The notes under the pieces are model-generated. The model had not been told where the DNA came from, searched no databases, and saw nothing but the letters and a program-made list of their open reading frames with translations. Below, in pieces: positions 11,001 through 22,170 of a stretch of DNA of 64,000 nucleotides. This DNA comes from Pleodorina starrii (Eukaryota > Chlorophyta > Chlorophyceae > Chlamydomonadales > Volvocaceae): assembly GCA_030267565.1 (NCBI GenBank), contig BRXU01000003.1, positions 310,001-374,000 of the forward strand, given 5' to 3'. The position numbers and the translations under genes are program-made. How positions within the stretch are numbered: the first letter of the stretch is position 1; the number at the start of each line of letters is the position of its first letter.

Positions 11001-11928
11001 GCCGCGCCTGACATCAGCTTTGCCTTCTTACTCTAAGGCCCTCCTCTTCCAGGTGCAGGTCCACGACAACAGACGGGCCTTGTCGGAAAGCCCTCGCCTA
11101 GCCTAAGCCCTTGACCTATAATTCGCCCCTTAATTTGGTCCTGATGGCCTGTGTTGTGTGAAGCTCTCGATACTGGCCTCGACCCCCACCCCCGACAGCA
11201 CCAGCCGCACTCGGCAGACGTAAGGTTCAGCATACAGCGCCGCGTCCGTTCCCAGCCCGAACTCCCCACACCCGCGGAACAGGTCTGACACGCCGCGCGA
11301 CGGGCCTGCGCAGCAGCAACACCGGCACCGTCATTGCCCACCCGCGTATTTGCGTGCTCGTCGCCCGAGCCGCACAGCTGGGACTGTTGCCACGTCAGGA
11401 GGAGTCATTGACATGTGCACCCTGCCGAACACAACCCTGAGGCCACGTCCGCCGTCAGGCCACAGCGGCGTATACCCTTCGCGGGATCCTCGTTCGCATC
11501 CTGTCCAATATCAAAACCCCCGAGTCCGCTGGTCGATAGCCCGCCGCAACGACGAATGCGCAGCCGCCGCAACCCCGGCCTCTTGGGTCACGCGGCCACC
11601 GCCGCCGGCTGCTACGCGTTGCTCAGACAAGGGGCTGAAAGCGAACTTATAGCAGCAGCCCCGGAAACCTGCTGTTGACGATGCGGGACTGCGGCCGGCG
11701 CCCCGACTCTAGCATTTCCCGCCCTGCCTTGACCTGTTGGTTGCATGGCGAATGGGCAATGGGAGAGTACAGTGCGTCAATGGCAAAAAGGGGACGAGGG
11801 CAGGGGATGCAGATGCGATGCGCGTTGGATTGCAGAAGGTTGCAGACACCGCATGTTCTCAGGCCTAACGAACGAGAGCCGCCATGTTGAAGCGATGGGC
11901 CCAAAGCCAACCCACATTTTCCCCGACT
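7894..11928. other. 4-kb interval without a supported gene; probable 3' UTRs of convergent genes
   Basis: The starch synthase gene (+) and the LRR gene (-) converge on this interval. It contains a (GT)n tract at 7977-8001. From about 9150 to 11650 the plus strand is rich in C and A, so the minus strand is G/T-rich, as expected for a long minus-strand 3' UTR in volvocine algae. A plus-strand TGTAA at 9634-9638 and a TTACA (TGTAA on the minus strand) at 9109-9113 are candidate poly(A) signals for the two genes. Open frames of 100-180 codons are present on both strands. None shows a domain, a consistent splice pattern or coding-like composition. Confidence 0.5.
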
Positions 11929-13945
11929 TTAACACACTTTGACGCACTTTGACTGACAGCGCACACCCACCTTGGCGACCAGCCGCATCTTGTCCATGGC
12001 CGTGATGCGGCAGCAGCCCCCAATGTCGAGCTCCGTCAGCACCGGCAGCCGCAGCAGGGCGCTCACGGCGTCGTGGGTGAGCGCCGTGGCACCGCACAGC
12101 GACAGCTTCATGGGGCACATGTCTGCACGCCAGCCAGGCGACACGGAGACGCGGACCGCATAGCAAAAGATTGGCAACGGTGGCAGCGGGGCGGACATCG
12201 TTAGCAGACCGGGCAGATGAAGCCTTTCGCTAGAGGACAACAGAGTCCACTAATTGCCATCGGGCAGGCTGCAACCAGCTTGCTGATCATGGTGTGCCCT
12301 GCGTGGTTCCTCCCTCCCCCGCATTCCACCCATATGACTCGGCTGGTGCGGGCGTCGTTCTCTTATTGCCCGCTGATCAACGTTCCACAGCGGGTCATAA
12401 TCATTGGGTCAAGTGGGAGAGAGATTTTGGCCAGTAAATGCCTGCCAGCCTCCTCACCCACTGCCCAATGCCGAGCCCACTCCTCGCGCCCCCTCCCTCA
12501 CCCGCACTCTGCTGGCTCCAACGGTTGCAAATGCCATCCACCAGCGCCTTCACGCCCTCGTTGTCCACGTGGCTGTAGCTGCTGCGGCTCAGCGTGGGCT
12601 GCTGCTTGTAAACGTAGCTGTCCAGTCGTAGGTCCGCCACAGGCAGGGCGCCTGCACCCCCGGAAATAGACGTTTTTGACCGCAACCAGAGGCTATTGCA
12701 CCGTTTATCCTTTGAAAACTCACCAATGTGCCTCAGGTTATCAGCGGTCAGGACGAAATTGCGCACGATAAGCTCGAGCTGCTTAAGCTCCCGGATGTGT
12801 TGAAGCGCGGGAAGCGCCTCATCGAGGTCCGCTTTCCTCCCGACGAGGTAACTTACCCGATTCAACGCTGGGCTGCAGGAGATATGAAAAGCCAGGGTAT
12901 TAGCGCACGGCGGGGGGAGGGCCCGCAGTCAGCATTGCGTACCAGTGCAAGGCGCCAGCCTTGATGTTCACCGCCGGTCCGTCGAGCTCCAGGTCAGTCA
13001 AGTTCCCGAGCTTAGACATGATTATGCCAAAGCTCTCGTCCAGGCCAACCGTCCGCACCACGAGCTTTGAGAGGCATTTCGGCCCCCATCTCTCGCTGGA
13101 CTTTTTGCAGGCCGCCCAATTCAGTGACGGTATGTTGGCGACGTGCGCCGTTGTCAGGCCCTGGCAGCCCTCCAGCAGAGGCTCGAGGAACGTACCTGAG
13201 GGCCGAAGTGACATAACCTTACAGCGACAACCCGCGCGGGCGCAAAAAAGCGCAGTTTATCACCACCTACCATAAACACGATCTCCGAGCTCCTCCACCA
13301 TGAAGCATTGAAGCAGAGGAGTTGCGCGCACCAAGCCGCTTAGGGCTGCGTCTGTGACGTGCTTGGCGTTGTTCAGTTTCACCTTCACCAGCTTGGCGCC
13401 GACGCGCTGGGCAACGGTGTCCAGCAGCCTGTTCGAAACGGCCTCCCCGGAAAAGCAAACCTCCGTGTAGCCTATGCGCATATTAAGAGAAAGACGCTGT
13501 AGGGTTGCTTGTCCTGGCGGCCTAATGTTCCTCAACCAACTGCACACATACCGTAAAGAAGGTTGGCCGCGTAGAAGAACACCTCCTCCTTCTGGACCAT
13601 GTTCAAGCGTCGGAAACGCTGGATGGAGGACTGGCTGCAGAACGTGTTCTCCAGAACGTCGAAGCCGATGCACACTCCCGCGTTCACCTCGCGCGCCACA
13701 GCGCGCCACTGTCGGCAGACTCCGCAGAAAGCAAGCAGGTGCACCAGAGCGTGCCCCGGCGGCTCGCCCTGCACCAGATACGTTGCAATACTCCGCACTG
13801 CTGCGTCCGGAAGGTGAGCCTCCTGTTGTCCGCTAATGCTAGTGTCATTCTGCCTGCCAAAGTTAAGCCTTGCAAACGCATCCGCCATATCTGAGCAGTC
13901 ATGCTCCGGCTCGTGTGGCCGCAGCTCTTGACAAGCCGCACCCAT
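11929..13945 (-). CDS. F-box-like leucine-rich-repeat protein
   Basis: Exons on the minus strand: 13945-13552, 13471-13271, 13195-12943, 12872-12724, 12651-12502, 12122-11929. They total 1341 nt and encode 446 aa with consistent phases. The N-terminal third has an F-box-like segment: LPDAAVRSIATYLV, then LAFCGVCRQWRAVAREV. The rest is a series of irregular leucine-rich repeats of the AMN1/cysteine-containing type: KLVKVKLNNAKHVTDAALSG, LSKLVVRTVGLDESF, LKQLELIVRNFVLT, MKLSLCGATALTHDAVSALL, and LTELDIGGCCRITAMDKMRL. Such proteins usually select substrates for SCF ubiquitin ligases, but no partner is visible here. The 3' end is the least certain part: after LVAK (near 11971) a good GTGGGT donor could lead to another exon, or translation may read through 13 more codons to the stop at 11929. 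Confidence 0.72.
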
Positions 13946-16064
13946 GGTTCAAGTTTCCAGCAGGATCGCACGTGAGTTGATCTTTTATGTCTTACAATAG
14001 CAGCCAGCCCAGGATGAGAATAGGTGAAAACTGAAGCTGAGAAAGCTTGCAGGGAAGTGAGCCGTGTACTGTCATGCTCGCCGTACTCGTGCCGGTCCGC
14101 GCTGAAAAACCCTTACGAAAGTGCCACTGTTGTCCTCCTCTAGCCGGGTGTCTCCTAAAGTCAGATGCTTCCTGTTTTCAGGACTGGCAGATTCGCATGG
14201 TAAAGTACCTGCCAAGGTAACTTGCGTCCAAGATAACTGCTGCGTCGTTGACTGAGGCTGGCGTTCGCCCTTCATTTTCCTTGTACGCGTCCTAGCCTGA
14301 TCTTTGTCGGCAAGTATGGACGGCAGGCAGCCTTCGGTAGATTTCATAGCCTTCAGTCCTTGCTCCATTCCGTTAGAACCTGTGCGCCGGACGTGCAGCC
14401 AGAGTGGAACACAAAGCCCAACCCGACAGGTCGACGGCACATCGGTTGCATAATTACTTGTGCAGTGGCGATGCGAGGATCGCTCGTCGGCACGCCAGCG
14501 GTCCCCAGCCCGTCTCGGGCCTTCAACAAACGCGTGCCGTCCCATGGGCTGATGGTACTGTTCACGTGCGGATATCGTTATAACTCGAGCAGCCCATCCA
14601 CCAAACCACACCAGCTTCTCTGAGCACTAGACCCGTGCGCGCGCATAGAGTTTTGCCGCCGTGAAAAGAAGCGGCCATCGCGGGAGCGAAAACCGGAAAA
14701 CACGTTTTTCCTGGCAGCAGCCCGCCTTGGTGTACTTTATATCGGGCGTTTCCCGTGCCTAATGCGCGGCCACACCCACCGCGACTGCCCCGCCAGTGCC
14801 GTGCCGCCGGCTGGGCCCTGCGACACCCATGGCATCACCCTGTCGCGCCGGGGCCCGCTGCTTCACCGCCGCAGTCTCTCCCAACTGTCAGACACGCAAT
14901 CCGGTCGGTCGACGGCACGCGCCGTATCGCACTGCGCTGCCCCTTTAGGGGTGGCCCGGTGCGTCGCTCACTCCATAGCTCGCTCCGTCGCCTCATCGGC
15001 CCAGCACGCACATGCACAACGAGCACAACACACCTGCACCACTCAGTCCAGCCGTCGGTGCGCCGACGGACGCCTGCGGCGGCGGCGGCGGCGGCGACCG
15101 CGGCCGAGCACGTGCGCGCTGTGCACGAACGCAGCCAGAGAGTGGGCGGGATCTGCACGGTGCAGCTCGCAGCTTGGAAGGTTGGAACGCCACGCCGCGC
15201 ATCGCGCCATGCATCGCAGTCCAGAAAGCCTCCCCGCCTGGGGGCCGACCTCCTTCCTCCTCGCTGACGGTTGCGCCGTCCAGTGGGTAGACGGGTAGGC
15301 AGACGGACAGGCAGAGGGGAGCTCTGGACCCAACCTGCCCGTTCGGGGTCCACTGGATATGAATTGCAAGCTGGAGGAGGCAGGAGTGGAGGGTCGGAAA
15401 CTCGGAACGGAGGCTACGACACGGGCAGGGGAGTGAGGGGGCTTAGGTGGGGGTCAAGGGGATGGAGGGGGGTATGTGCGGGGTTGTGTTGTGGGGTGGG
15501 TCTGGTCTGCGAGATCTGTGTTAGTGTGTGTATGCGTGGCAGTTAGGGGCAGTTGGTGGCCGTCACGGGTTGCGGCGAGCATTGTTCGGTGTGAAATTGA
15601 TTTCCTCAAGATAATGTGCGGTCTACCCGGTCGGAATTGCACCCTTGGCGAGGTTTGGTGTTGGTTGCAGGCTGCGACCAGACTTCACCAAGGGTGCTTT
15701 TCCCACCCGATCCCTGCGCCGCAGGGGTAGGGCCCATGGCCGCGACGTCCCCAATCGCCCCGATGGTTGAATCCCACGCGCAAGCATGTCCTTCTGACAA
15801 ACGCTTGTGCAATTTAGCGATGTAGACAGTTTGCGTCTTATCACAAACAAGGTCGAAACAAAATAATCTGGTCGTGCTTCAACCACTCGTCGGTTGGTTA
15901 TCATTGTAATTCGTGCTTGCCCTTCAGTCAGCGCTGGACATCATGCACCTCATATACTGATATTTTATTACGGCCCATGCTCAGGCTTCTTCACTAATAA
16001 AAAAACTCGTGGCGTTCCCGCTTGTCTCGACTTGCACGTACGGGTGCTGGGCTCGATCGCGACG
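13946..16064. other. Divergent intergenic region upstream of the LRR and lumen-protein genes
   Basis: About 2.1 kb separates the LRR gene (-) from the lumen-protein gene (+). A TATA-like TTTATATC at 14737-14744 precedes an ATG at 14762 that opens a 178-codon Arg/Ser/Ala-rich frame. That frame has no family features and is not called. A hairpin sits at 15647-15699. Nothing else could be supported. Confidence 0.4.
15647..15699. repeat. Imperfect hairpin
   Basis: GCACCCTTGG at one end pairs with CCAAGGGTGC at the other. The pairing extends imperfectly to about 21 bp per arm around a short loop. It lies in intergenic sequence, and its function is unknown. Confidence 0.6.
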
Positions 16065-16606
16065 ATGCTGCCTTGCAAATGGAGATGTAATCAGCAAACT
16101 GGACAAACTCAGAATTCACATAACTCGATTGGCCAGCGGCCGGCCCCAAGGCTTGATAGTTTCAGACACATCCAGCGCATCGCTCCAACACGGACCTTGG
16201 CAACGGCGGACACGGCTTCTCTCACTTCTGCTGTGAGACCTTGCGAGGAAGCCGATGGAGGCGCTGACCCCAGCAGCTGCGGATGCAGCAGCAGCAGCAG
16301 CAGCGGTTGGAGCGCTGAGGCGCGGGACGGCAGGAGCGCCCTGCGTCGGCGGCAGTTCTTGCTGGGTTTGGCACATGCCTCCGGCGGCATAGCTGCCTGG
16401 GGAAACCCAGGTGAGGAGAGGCTGTTCCAGGGCCGGCGGCGGAAAGCCCGAAACGCTCGAAAACCCTGAGTACGGTGTGTGTATATATGTGTGTGCGTGC
16501 GTGCGCGCCACAAATAACTAACCCAACCGTCCGCCCCCCCCCCGCTCCTGCTCCCCAACGCCCCTGCACCTGCCCAATTCCCCCCACCCTTACCCAACAC
16601 ACCCAC

Positions 16607-16638
<32 letters not shown>

Positions 16639-19600
16639 CGCTGGCCCAGCCTCCGCCCTCGCCGCCGCCGACGTCGCCTCCCCCTCCTCCATCCCGCCGC
16701 CCCCGCCGCCGTCGCCCACGTCCCTCCTGCAGCCCCTCCTGCCCTCCCCCGCCCCCGACCTCCTCGCCCAGCTCGAGGGCCGCGCACCCATCTTCCAGCC
16801 GGGGGTCGCCTGGGCGCTCCGAAACCGCGACCGCCAGCTCTTCTACCCCTCCTGGCTCCGCGGCGAGTGGCAGGTCACCGCGCGCTTCGCGGCAGCGTCG
16901 TTCCCGCAGGGCCGGCGGCTGCTGGGGCGGACGGTGCCCGGAGTTCTCCAGGGAAGCATGGTGGTGGCGTTGCCGGATGTGGGGGCGGGCATGGACGGGC
17001 CGGTGTCGTACCGGGCACGGTTCGTGGAGAGTCCGGGCGAGGGCGGTGGAGTGGTGGCTGACAGGTGGGTGGGTGGGTGAGGGGGTGGGTGGGTGGGTGG
17101 GTGGGTGGGTGGGAGGCGGCTTGAGGCGAGGGATGGAGGGAGGGATAGCGGCAGGGGTCGGAGGGACGCACGCGCGCACCGGGGTACCGGGGGGTATCGG
17201 GGGGTACCGGGGGGTACCGGGGGGTATCGGGGGGTACCGGGGGGTACCGGGGGGTACCGGGGGGTACAGGGGGGTACCGGGGGGTACCGGGGGAGGGTGG
17301 GGGGTACCGGGGGGTACCGGGGGGTACCGGGGGGTATCGGGGGGTACCGGGGGGTACCGGGGGGTACCGGGGGGTACCGGGGGGTACCGGGGGGTACCGG
17401 GGGGTACCGGGGGGTACCGGGGGGTATCGGGGGGTACCGGGGGGTACCGGGGGGTACCGGGGGGTACCGGGGGGTATCGGGGGGTACCGGGGGGTACCGG
17501 GGGGTACCGGGGGGTAAAAAGTGATACCGCAGCGGAGACGGAGACGGCGTTCGCGAACGGACCCAGAACCCAGTAATACTTACCGAACATACCTGTAACC
17601 TTACCGAGCTGAAAATACGCTGCGACCGCGTCGCCGCCAGACCAACCCAGACGGACGATTACACGCGACAGCACAAGAACGGCACGAACGCCCGGACAGA
17701 ACAACCCGACAGATTGTAGACTCACCTGCGCTCAATGGAGGAAGCGAAGCGGGAAGATTTCGAAGGAAAAAGGGCGTGAGTAACGGCAATGGGCAACGGC
17801 AATGGGGGGTTTTAGCGGGGGTTTTAGCGGGGGTTTTAGCGGGGGTTTTAGCGGGGGTTTTAGCGGGGGTTTTAGCGGGGGTTTTAGCGGGGGTTTTAGC
17901 GGGGGTTTTACCGGGGGTTTTACCGGGGGGTACCGGGGGGTACCGGGGGGTACCGGGGGGTACCGGGGGGTACCGGGGGGTACCGGGGGGTACCGGGGGG
18001 TACCGGGGGGTACCGGGGGGTACCGGGGGGTACCGGGGGGTACCGGGGGGTACCGGGGGGTACCGGGGGGTACCGGGGGGTATCGGGGGGTACCGGGGGA
18101 GGGTGGGGGTAATGGTGAAGAGGTTATTTGGTATGAGAAGATAAATAGAAGATAGATACGGTGAAGAGGAGGGAAGAGACGATGAGCGAGCAAGAAGATA
18201 GGGGGTGGAGTGAGGGATAAAAAAGGAGTGAGGAGGAGGAGGAAGGACCTGCATGACCGGAGAAGAGGCCGAACTGGTTCGTTGTGAGCGGGCGGCCTGC
18301 AGTGTTAGCATCAGGCGGTGCGTGTTCGGTTGCTGTTTGGTTGGGAGGGAAAAGAGGATGAGTGTGGATCGTAATCCTGGTACGGTGCCGTACCGTACTG
18401 CAAGGTAAAACCCATAAACCCTCCCTCTGGCAGCGCTGGCAGCCCCCGCTGGCAACTCGCCCCGCCACCCGCCCCCCCCCCGCCCCGGGGGGCCCTCTGC
18501 GCCCTCGGCACCCCACTGCCCAGGGTTTTTAATGTACGGCAGCTGATGGACGCCTTCTACGGGTTCGAGGTAACTCGCAAGGTGGAGTACGAGCCGCTCA
18601 AAAACCCAACGCGACTGGTGAGGCGGAGGACTGGGGAGGGGTTGCGATTGGGCGGGGGAGGGAGGGAGGGAGGGGGGGCCTTCAAGGTGCTTCGATGACT
18701 GGGTAAGGGGGGTAGGGAGAGGGGGGTTTCAAAGGTGGGCAGAAAGGGTTTTGCAGCCCACCATCATCAGACCACCTCACCACCGCCACCACCACCACCT
18801 GACCTCGCTTCGCCTCCCCGTGCGCCCTACCTGAGTGCCCTCGCTCCCCTGATGGCCGCTTTCGTTTGGTAACGCAACCGCATTGTCCGGTCAGGGTCCG
18901 ATCCCCTGGAGGGACTCTGTTCGCTAACGCCGTCATCCGTCCCTTCGCTGCGGTGCCTTCTTTCTTACTACCCCCACCACCACCACCACCACCACCACCA
19001 CCAACGTGCGCTCCCCACCTGTCGTCGCCGCCACCCCCACCACCACCACAAAGGAGCATATCACTCCCTGACCCCCCCCCACCCCCTTCCCCTCCCCACA
19101 TCTTTCTTGGCGCCAGACGGTGGTGTACGCGACGCCCCGCCGGGAGCGGTCCGTGATCTCTGAGGACCTTCGCAAGGCGGAGCTCATCATAAACAACCGC
19201 TTCTCACAAACCCTGTCGCCCACAGACTTCATTTGCGGGGAACTGTTCAGGTGTGTATGTGTGTGTGGGGGGGGTTATCCACGTATAGGCTGGAGCCCGT
19301 GAACGGTATCGAATCAGAAAAAATCGGGCGGACGGATTCGGGACGGATTCGGGACTGGTTGGGGCTCCAGGGAAGGTTGCCTAGGGCTGCGTAGGGCTGC
19401 CATGAGGGTCCGGACTCTGAGAGCCCATCGTCACCACCACAACAACCAACCGAACCGAACCAACCGCTAACCACCAACCGAAACGAACCAACACCCCAAC
19501 CGACCCCGACCCCGACCCCGATCCCCGCGCAGGCAGATCAGCCAGGCCTCAGCGCAGGGCGCCGTGGGGGACTATGAGACCATCACCCGATACACCCTGG

Positions 19601-19953
19601 TGGAGACGGGGGGAGAGGCCGGCACTGGCACTGGCGCCGTCCCCGACCCCGACCCTGTCCCGGACCCCACAGCAGCAGCAACAGCAGCAGCAGGAGGAGC
19701 AGCAGCAGCAACAAGGATCGCGGGAGGCGGCGCCGGGGGGCGAAAGGGCGACGGCGAAGGTGTCGTCCAGGAGGAGGAGGAGGACGGGAGCCCCGCCGGT
19801 GTGGGTGTGGGTGATGTGGGTGTGGGTGCGGGTGTGCGGGTGCTGCAGCGGGTGGCGGCGTTTCTGCAGCCGCAGGACGCAGCCTTCTTCGAGGCGGGGA
19901 ATATGGCGGTGGCGGTGTACGACTACACGTACGACATGCGGCGTGTAGCGTGA
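16065..19953 (+). CDS. Thylakoid-lumen protein with DUF6816-like domain
   Basis: Exons: 16065-16410, 16650-17064, 18524-18617, 19117-19250, 19533-19953. They total 1410 nt and encode 469 aa, all in phase. The N-terminus is a Ser/Arg-rich plastid transit peptide. It is followed by a twin-arginine-type lumen signal, RRQFLLGLAHASGGIAAW (95-112), and a likely cleavage site ASA (116-118) that spans the first intron. The mature part contains LFYPSWLRGEWQVTARFAA, SFPQGRRLLGRTVPG, VFNVRQLMDAFYGF, VISEDLRKAELIINNRF and C-terminal VAVYDYTYDMRRV. This pattern resembles lumenal proteins of plants and cyanobacteria grouped as DUF6816; the family name is from memory and moderately sure. Biochemical function is unknown. 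The last exon carries a long Gly/Ala/Glu-rich insertion before the conserved C-terminus. Intron 2 (17065-18523) holds large minisatellites. Confidence 0.78.
17177..17516 (+). repeat. GGTACCGGGG decanucleotide minisatellite, array A
   Basis: About 34 units of a 10-bp GGTACCGGGG repeat lie in intron 2 of the lumen-protein gene. Five units are GGTATCGGGG variants, near 17191, 17221, 17331, 17421 and 17471. One interruption, TACCGGGGGAGGGTGGGG, lies at 17285-17302. Both strands are open through the array, producing long spurious Gly/Pro-rich frames. Confidence 0.97.
17522..17573 (-). repeat. Dispersed intronic repeat family A copy
   Basis: On the minus strand this reads GGGTCCGTTCGCGAACGCCG, then tracks of CCGTCTCC, then GCTGCGGTATC. 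The same segment recurs at 5942-5993 (+), 18904-18965 (+, diverged), 22198-22240 (+), 22393-22430 (-), 22831-22860 (-), 24464-24495 (+, partial), 39370-39395 (-) and 40076-40131 (+). All are introns of different genes. Confidence 0.8.
17810..18108 (+). repeat. Composite minisatellite, array B (TTTTAGCGGGGG then GGTACCGGGG)
   Basis: Eight 12-bp TTTTAGCGGGGG units start at 17810. Two TTTTACCGGGGG units follow at 17906 and 17918. About 17 GGTACCGGGG units then run to about 18100, and the array ends in the same TACCGGGGGAGGGTGGGG motif that interrupts array A. It lies in the same intron, 290 bp downstream of array A. Confidence 0.97.
19274..19308 (+). repeat. Dispersed repeat family B copy
   Basis: This begins GGTTATCCACGTATAGGC. 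A near-identical inverted 35-bp copy lies at 21116-21150. Shorter copies are at 22798-22817 (+) and 28610-28629 (-), with a diverged one at 24000-24013. Confidence 0.85.
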
Positions 19954-21175
19954 GCGCGCCGCGTGGTGGGGTTTCCCGGGTGGTGGAATCCCTGGTGCGA
20001 GTCCGTGGTGGTGGAATCCCTGGAGTCACCTTGCGTCTCGATACCCACCTACCCGCCTACCTGCCCACCCTGTCACCCGGCATGGAGCGAGGCAGGTGCG
20101 GGATGCTCTCCAAGTTTGTTGCAGCCTTCGCGCCTCTCTCTTGCGGCGCTGCGCCTGGTCCGTCTGCTGTTTCCTCGGGTGCACCACCAGGGGTGCATCA
20201 CCGGAGGGGGAATTCCCCGCCTTTCGAACGCGGGCAAAAGGCGGCTGCGGAGATTGGCGAAGATTTGCGGCGAAGGTTTGCGAACCAGGAGGACTTGTGA
20301 TGTTGCGGGCTCGGATCCGGTGAGCACATGGCTCTGTACGGCATGCAGTACACACTCTTGAGGCGTTTTTGAGGAGGCTGTCGGTGGTCGGTGATCGGTG
20401 CGCGTGCAGTGATGTCGTACGTGTGCCGATGTGTACTTCTTTTACCTTGTAGAGGGGTTCACAGCTATGGGTTTGTGGGTTTTCAGCTTTTGACATGTGT
20501 CGATCGACGTGGCAAATCGATCGTGCTGGTTCACGACGCCTGGCGAGGCAACCAACTCGAAGCCAAGCGAGGCACCAACATCCCAACATCCGACATCGGC
20601 AATGAAAATTGCAATTGTTTACCTTTTAGGTGTGTGTGTGTGTGTCCGGCGCCCTGCACAGGCGCTCCGTGTCGTCCCATGAGATGTCGTACTGAGATGT
20701 CGTACTGACCTTTACAAGGCCCGCGCGCACGTGACCATGAAAACAATGAATCGCACCAATCGTAACAGGCGGCACCGAGCAGCGCGGTGGTACGAGTATA
20801 CGACGCAGTACGATGCAGTACACATGTACAAGTCCTCCCCACTTGGGGCGGGCCGATCTCCTTCCCTCGCTGCCGACAGCCCCGTCCACCTCCTGTCGCC
20901 GCCTCCCTGCAGCTTACTGTTACTGTTATATCTCGTCGTACAAAGACAGTTACGGTAGTTGGCCGTTTCCGCGTTTCCACCTTAACCGACCAACCGACGT
21001 ACCGGCAGCCGGGCTCCCGACGACCTAGCTAGGCACACATCGCCTTCATCGGTTCGTACTTTGATGATGATAACTTACACACACACTCCCCGTCATGTCT
21101 GGTCATCCACCCCCCACCGTTCACGGGCTCCGGCCTATACGTGGATAACCCCCCCGCAACCCCACGGCGCGAGCC
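19954..21175. other. Convergent intergenic region (3' ends of lumen-protein and HflX genes)
   Basis: No coding exon is supported. A TTACA at 21075-21079 (TGTAA on the minus strand) lies 97 bp beyond the HflX stop and is a good candidate for its poly(A) signal. No plus-strand TGTAA was found near the lumen-protein stop. Confidence 0.5.
21075..21079 (-). terminator. Candidate poly(A) signal of the HflX gene (TGTAA)
   Basis: TGTAA on the minus strand, the usual volvocine polyadenylation signal, lies 97 bp downstream of the HflX stop codon. Confidence 0.5.
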
Positions 21176-22078
21176 CTACAACAGCACCAACCCGTCCCCC
21201 TCCTCCCCCTCCCCCTCTCCGTCCGTCCCCTGCACCTCCGCCGCCTCCTCCCCCAGCAGCACCCCCGCCCGCCTCAGGCGCCCCACCAGCACCGGCGGCG
21301 CCGCCGCCACCACCTCCACCCCCTCCGCCGTATACTCGAGACTCTTGACGCGGCCCGCCGTGTGGAGATCGTTCAGCAGATCGCCGGACGAGTACGGCAG
21401 CAGTGCCCGTACTTCCTCCATGGATCTCTCCAGCTCGGCGCCCAGCATCTCAAGCAGCGCGTCCAGACCCTCGCCTGTACGACCAGAGATGCAGATTGTA
21501 CGGCTGCGCTTGGCGGCGATGCGGCGGATCTGGGTTGGGAGAGGGGGGGGGTTGTGGGGGGGGGCGGGGGTTGGGAGGACGAGTACGACAGGGTCCAGAC
21601 GCGGGGGGTTTAAGGGGGTTCAGAGGGAGTGCACGGAGGGAAATGGGTTTTATTTGCAGTACGACACGTTGGGGGGGTTGGGAGTACACACACCCAGCCA
21701 CCCCCAGCCCCCCACCTCCTCCGGGTTGCTGGTGGCGTCGATCTTGTTCCACGCCGTGACGATGGGCGTGGCGCTGCAGTCCACCCCCAGCTCGTCCAGT
21801 ACGGCAAGTACGGCGGCGTTCTGTGCTGCGGCGCTGGGGTGGGAGATGTCCACCACGTGAAGGATGATGGAGGCGTCGCGGATCTCCTCCAGGGTGGCCC
21901 TGTGTACGGCAGTACGGGTTGGGCTTGTGTGTTTGTGTGTGTGTGTGGTGGTGGGGGGAATTCGGGGGGGAGTGAGGGGGGAATGGGTGGGGGATTGCGG
22001 GGTGGGAGTGGGGGCAGGATGCAGCACGCTCATTACCCCAACCCGGTCCTATAACACCCTCCTGCCCGCCCCGCCCCG

Positions 22079-22170
<92 letters not shown>

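Noticed and set aside
11647..11690. Extra last exon for the LRR gene ending RFPGLLL
   Set aside because: The PGLL ending is attractive for LRR proteins, but the phase does not match the GTGGGT donor after LVAK, so it was not added.
14762..15298. 178-codon plus-strand frame after a TATA-like sequence
   Set aside because: Arg/Ser/His-rich with overlapping open frames on both strands and no recognisable domain; not enough support for a gene.
16109..17725. 538-codon minus-strand frame rich in Gly/Pro
   Set aside because: It reads through the GGTACCGGGG minisatellite and antisense to conserved exons; repeats with no stop codons in several frames create it.
17177..18108. CRISPR-like array
   Set aside because: Units are 10-12 bp with no spacers, in a eukaryotic intron; it is a minisatellite.
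17601..18455. 284-codon minus-strand and related plus-strand frames over array B
   Set aside because: Minisatellite artefacts in an intron.
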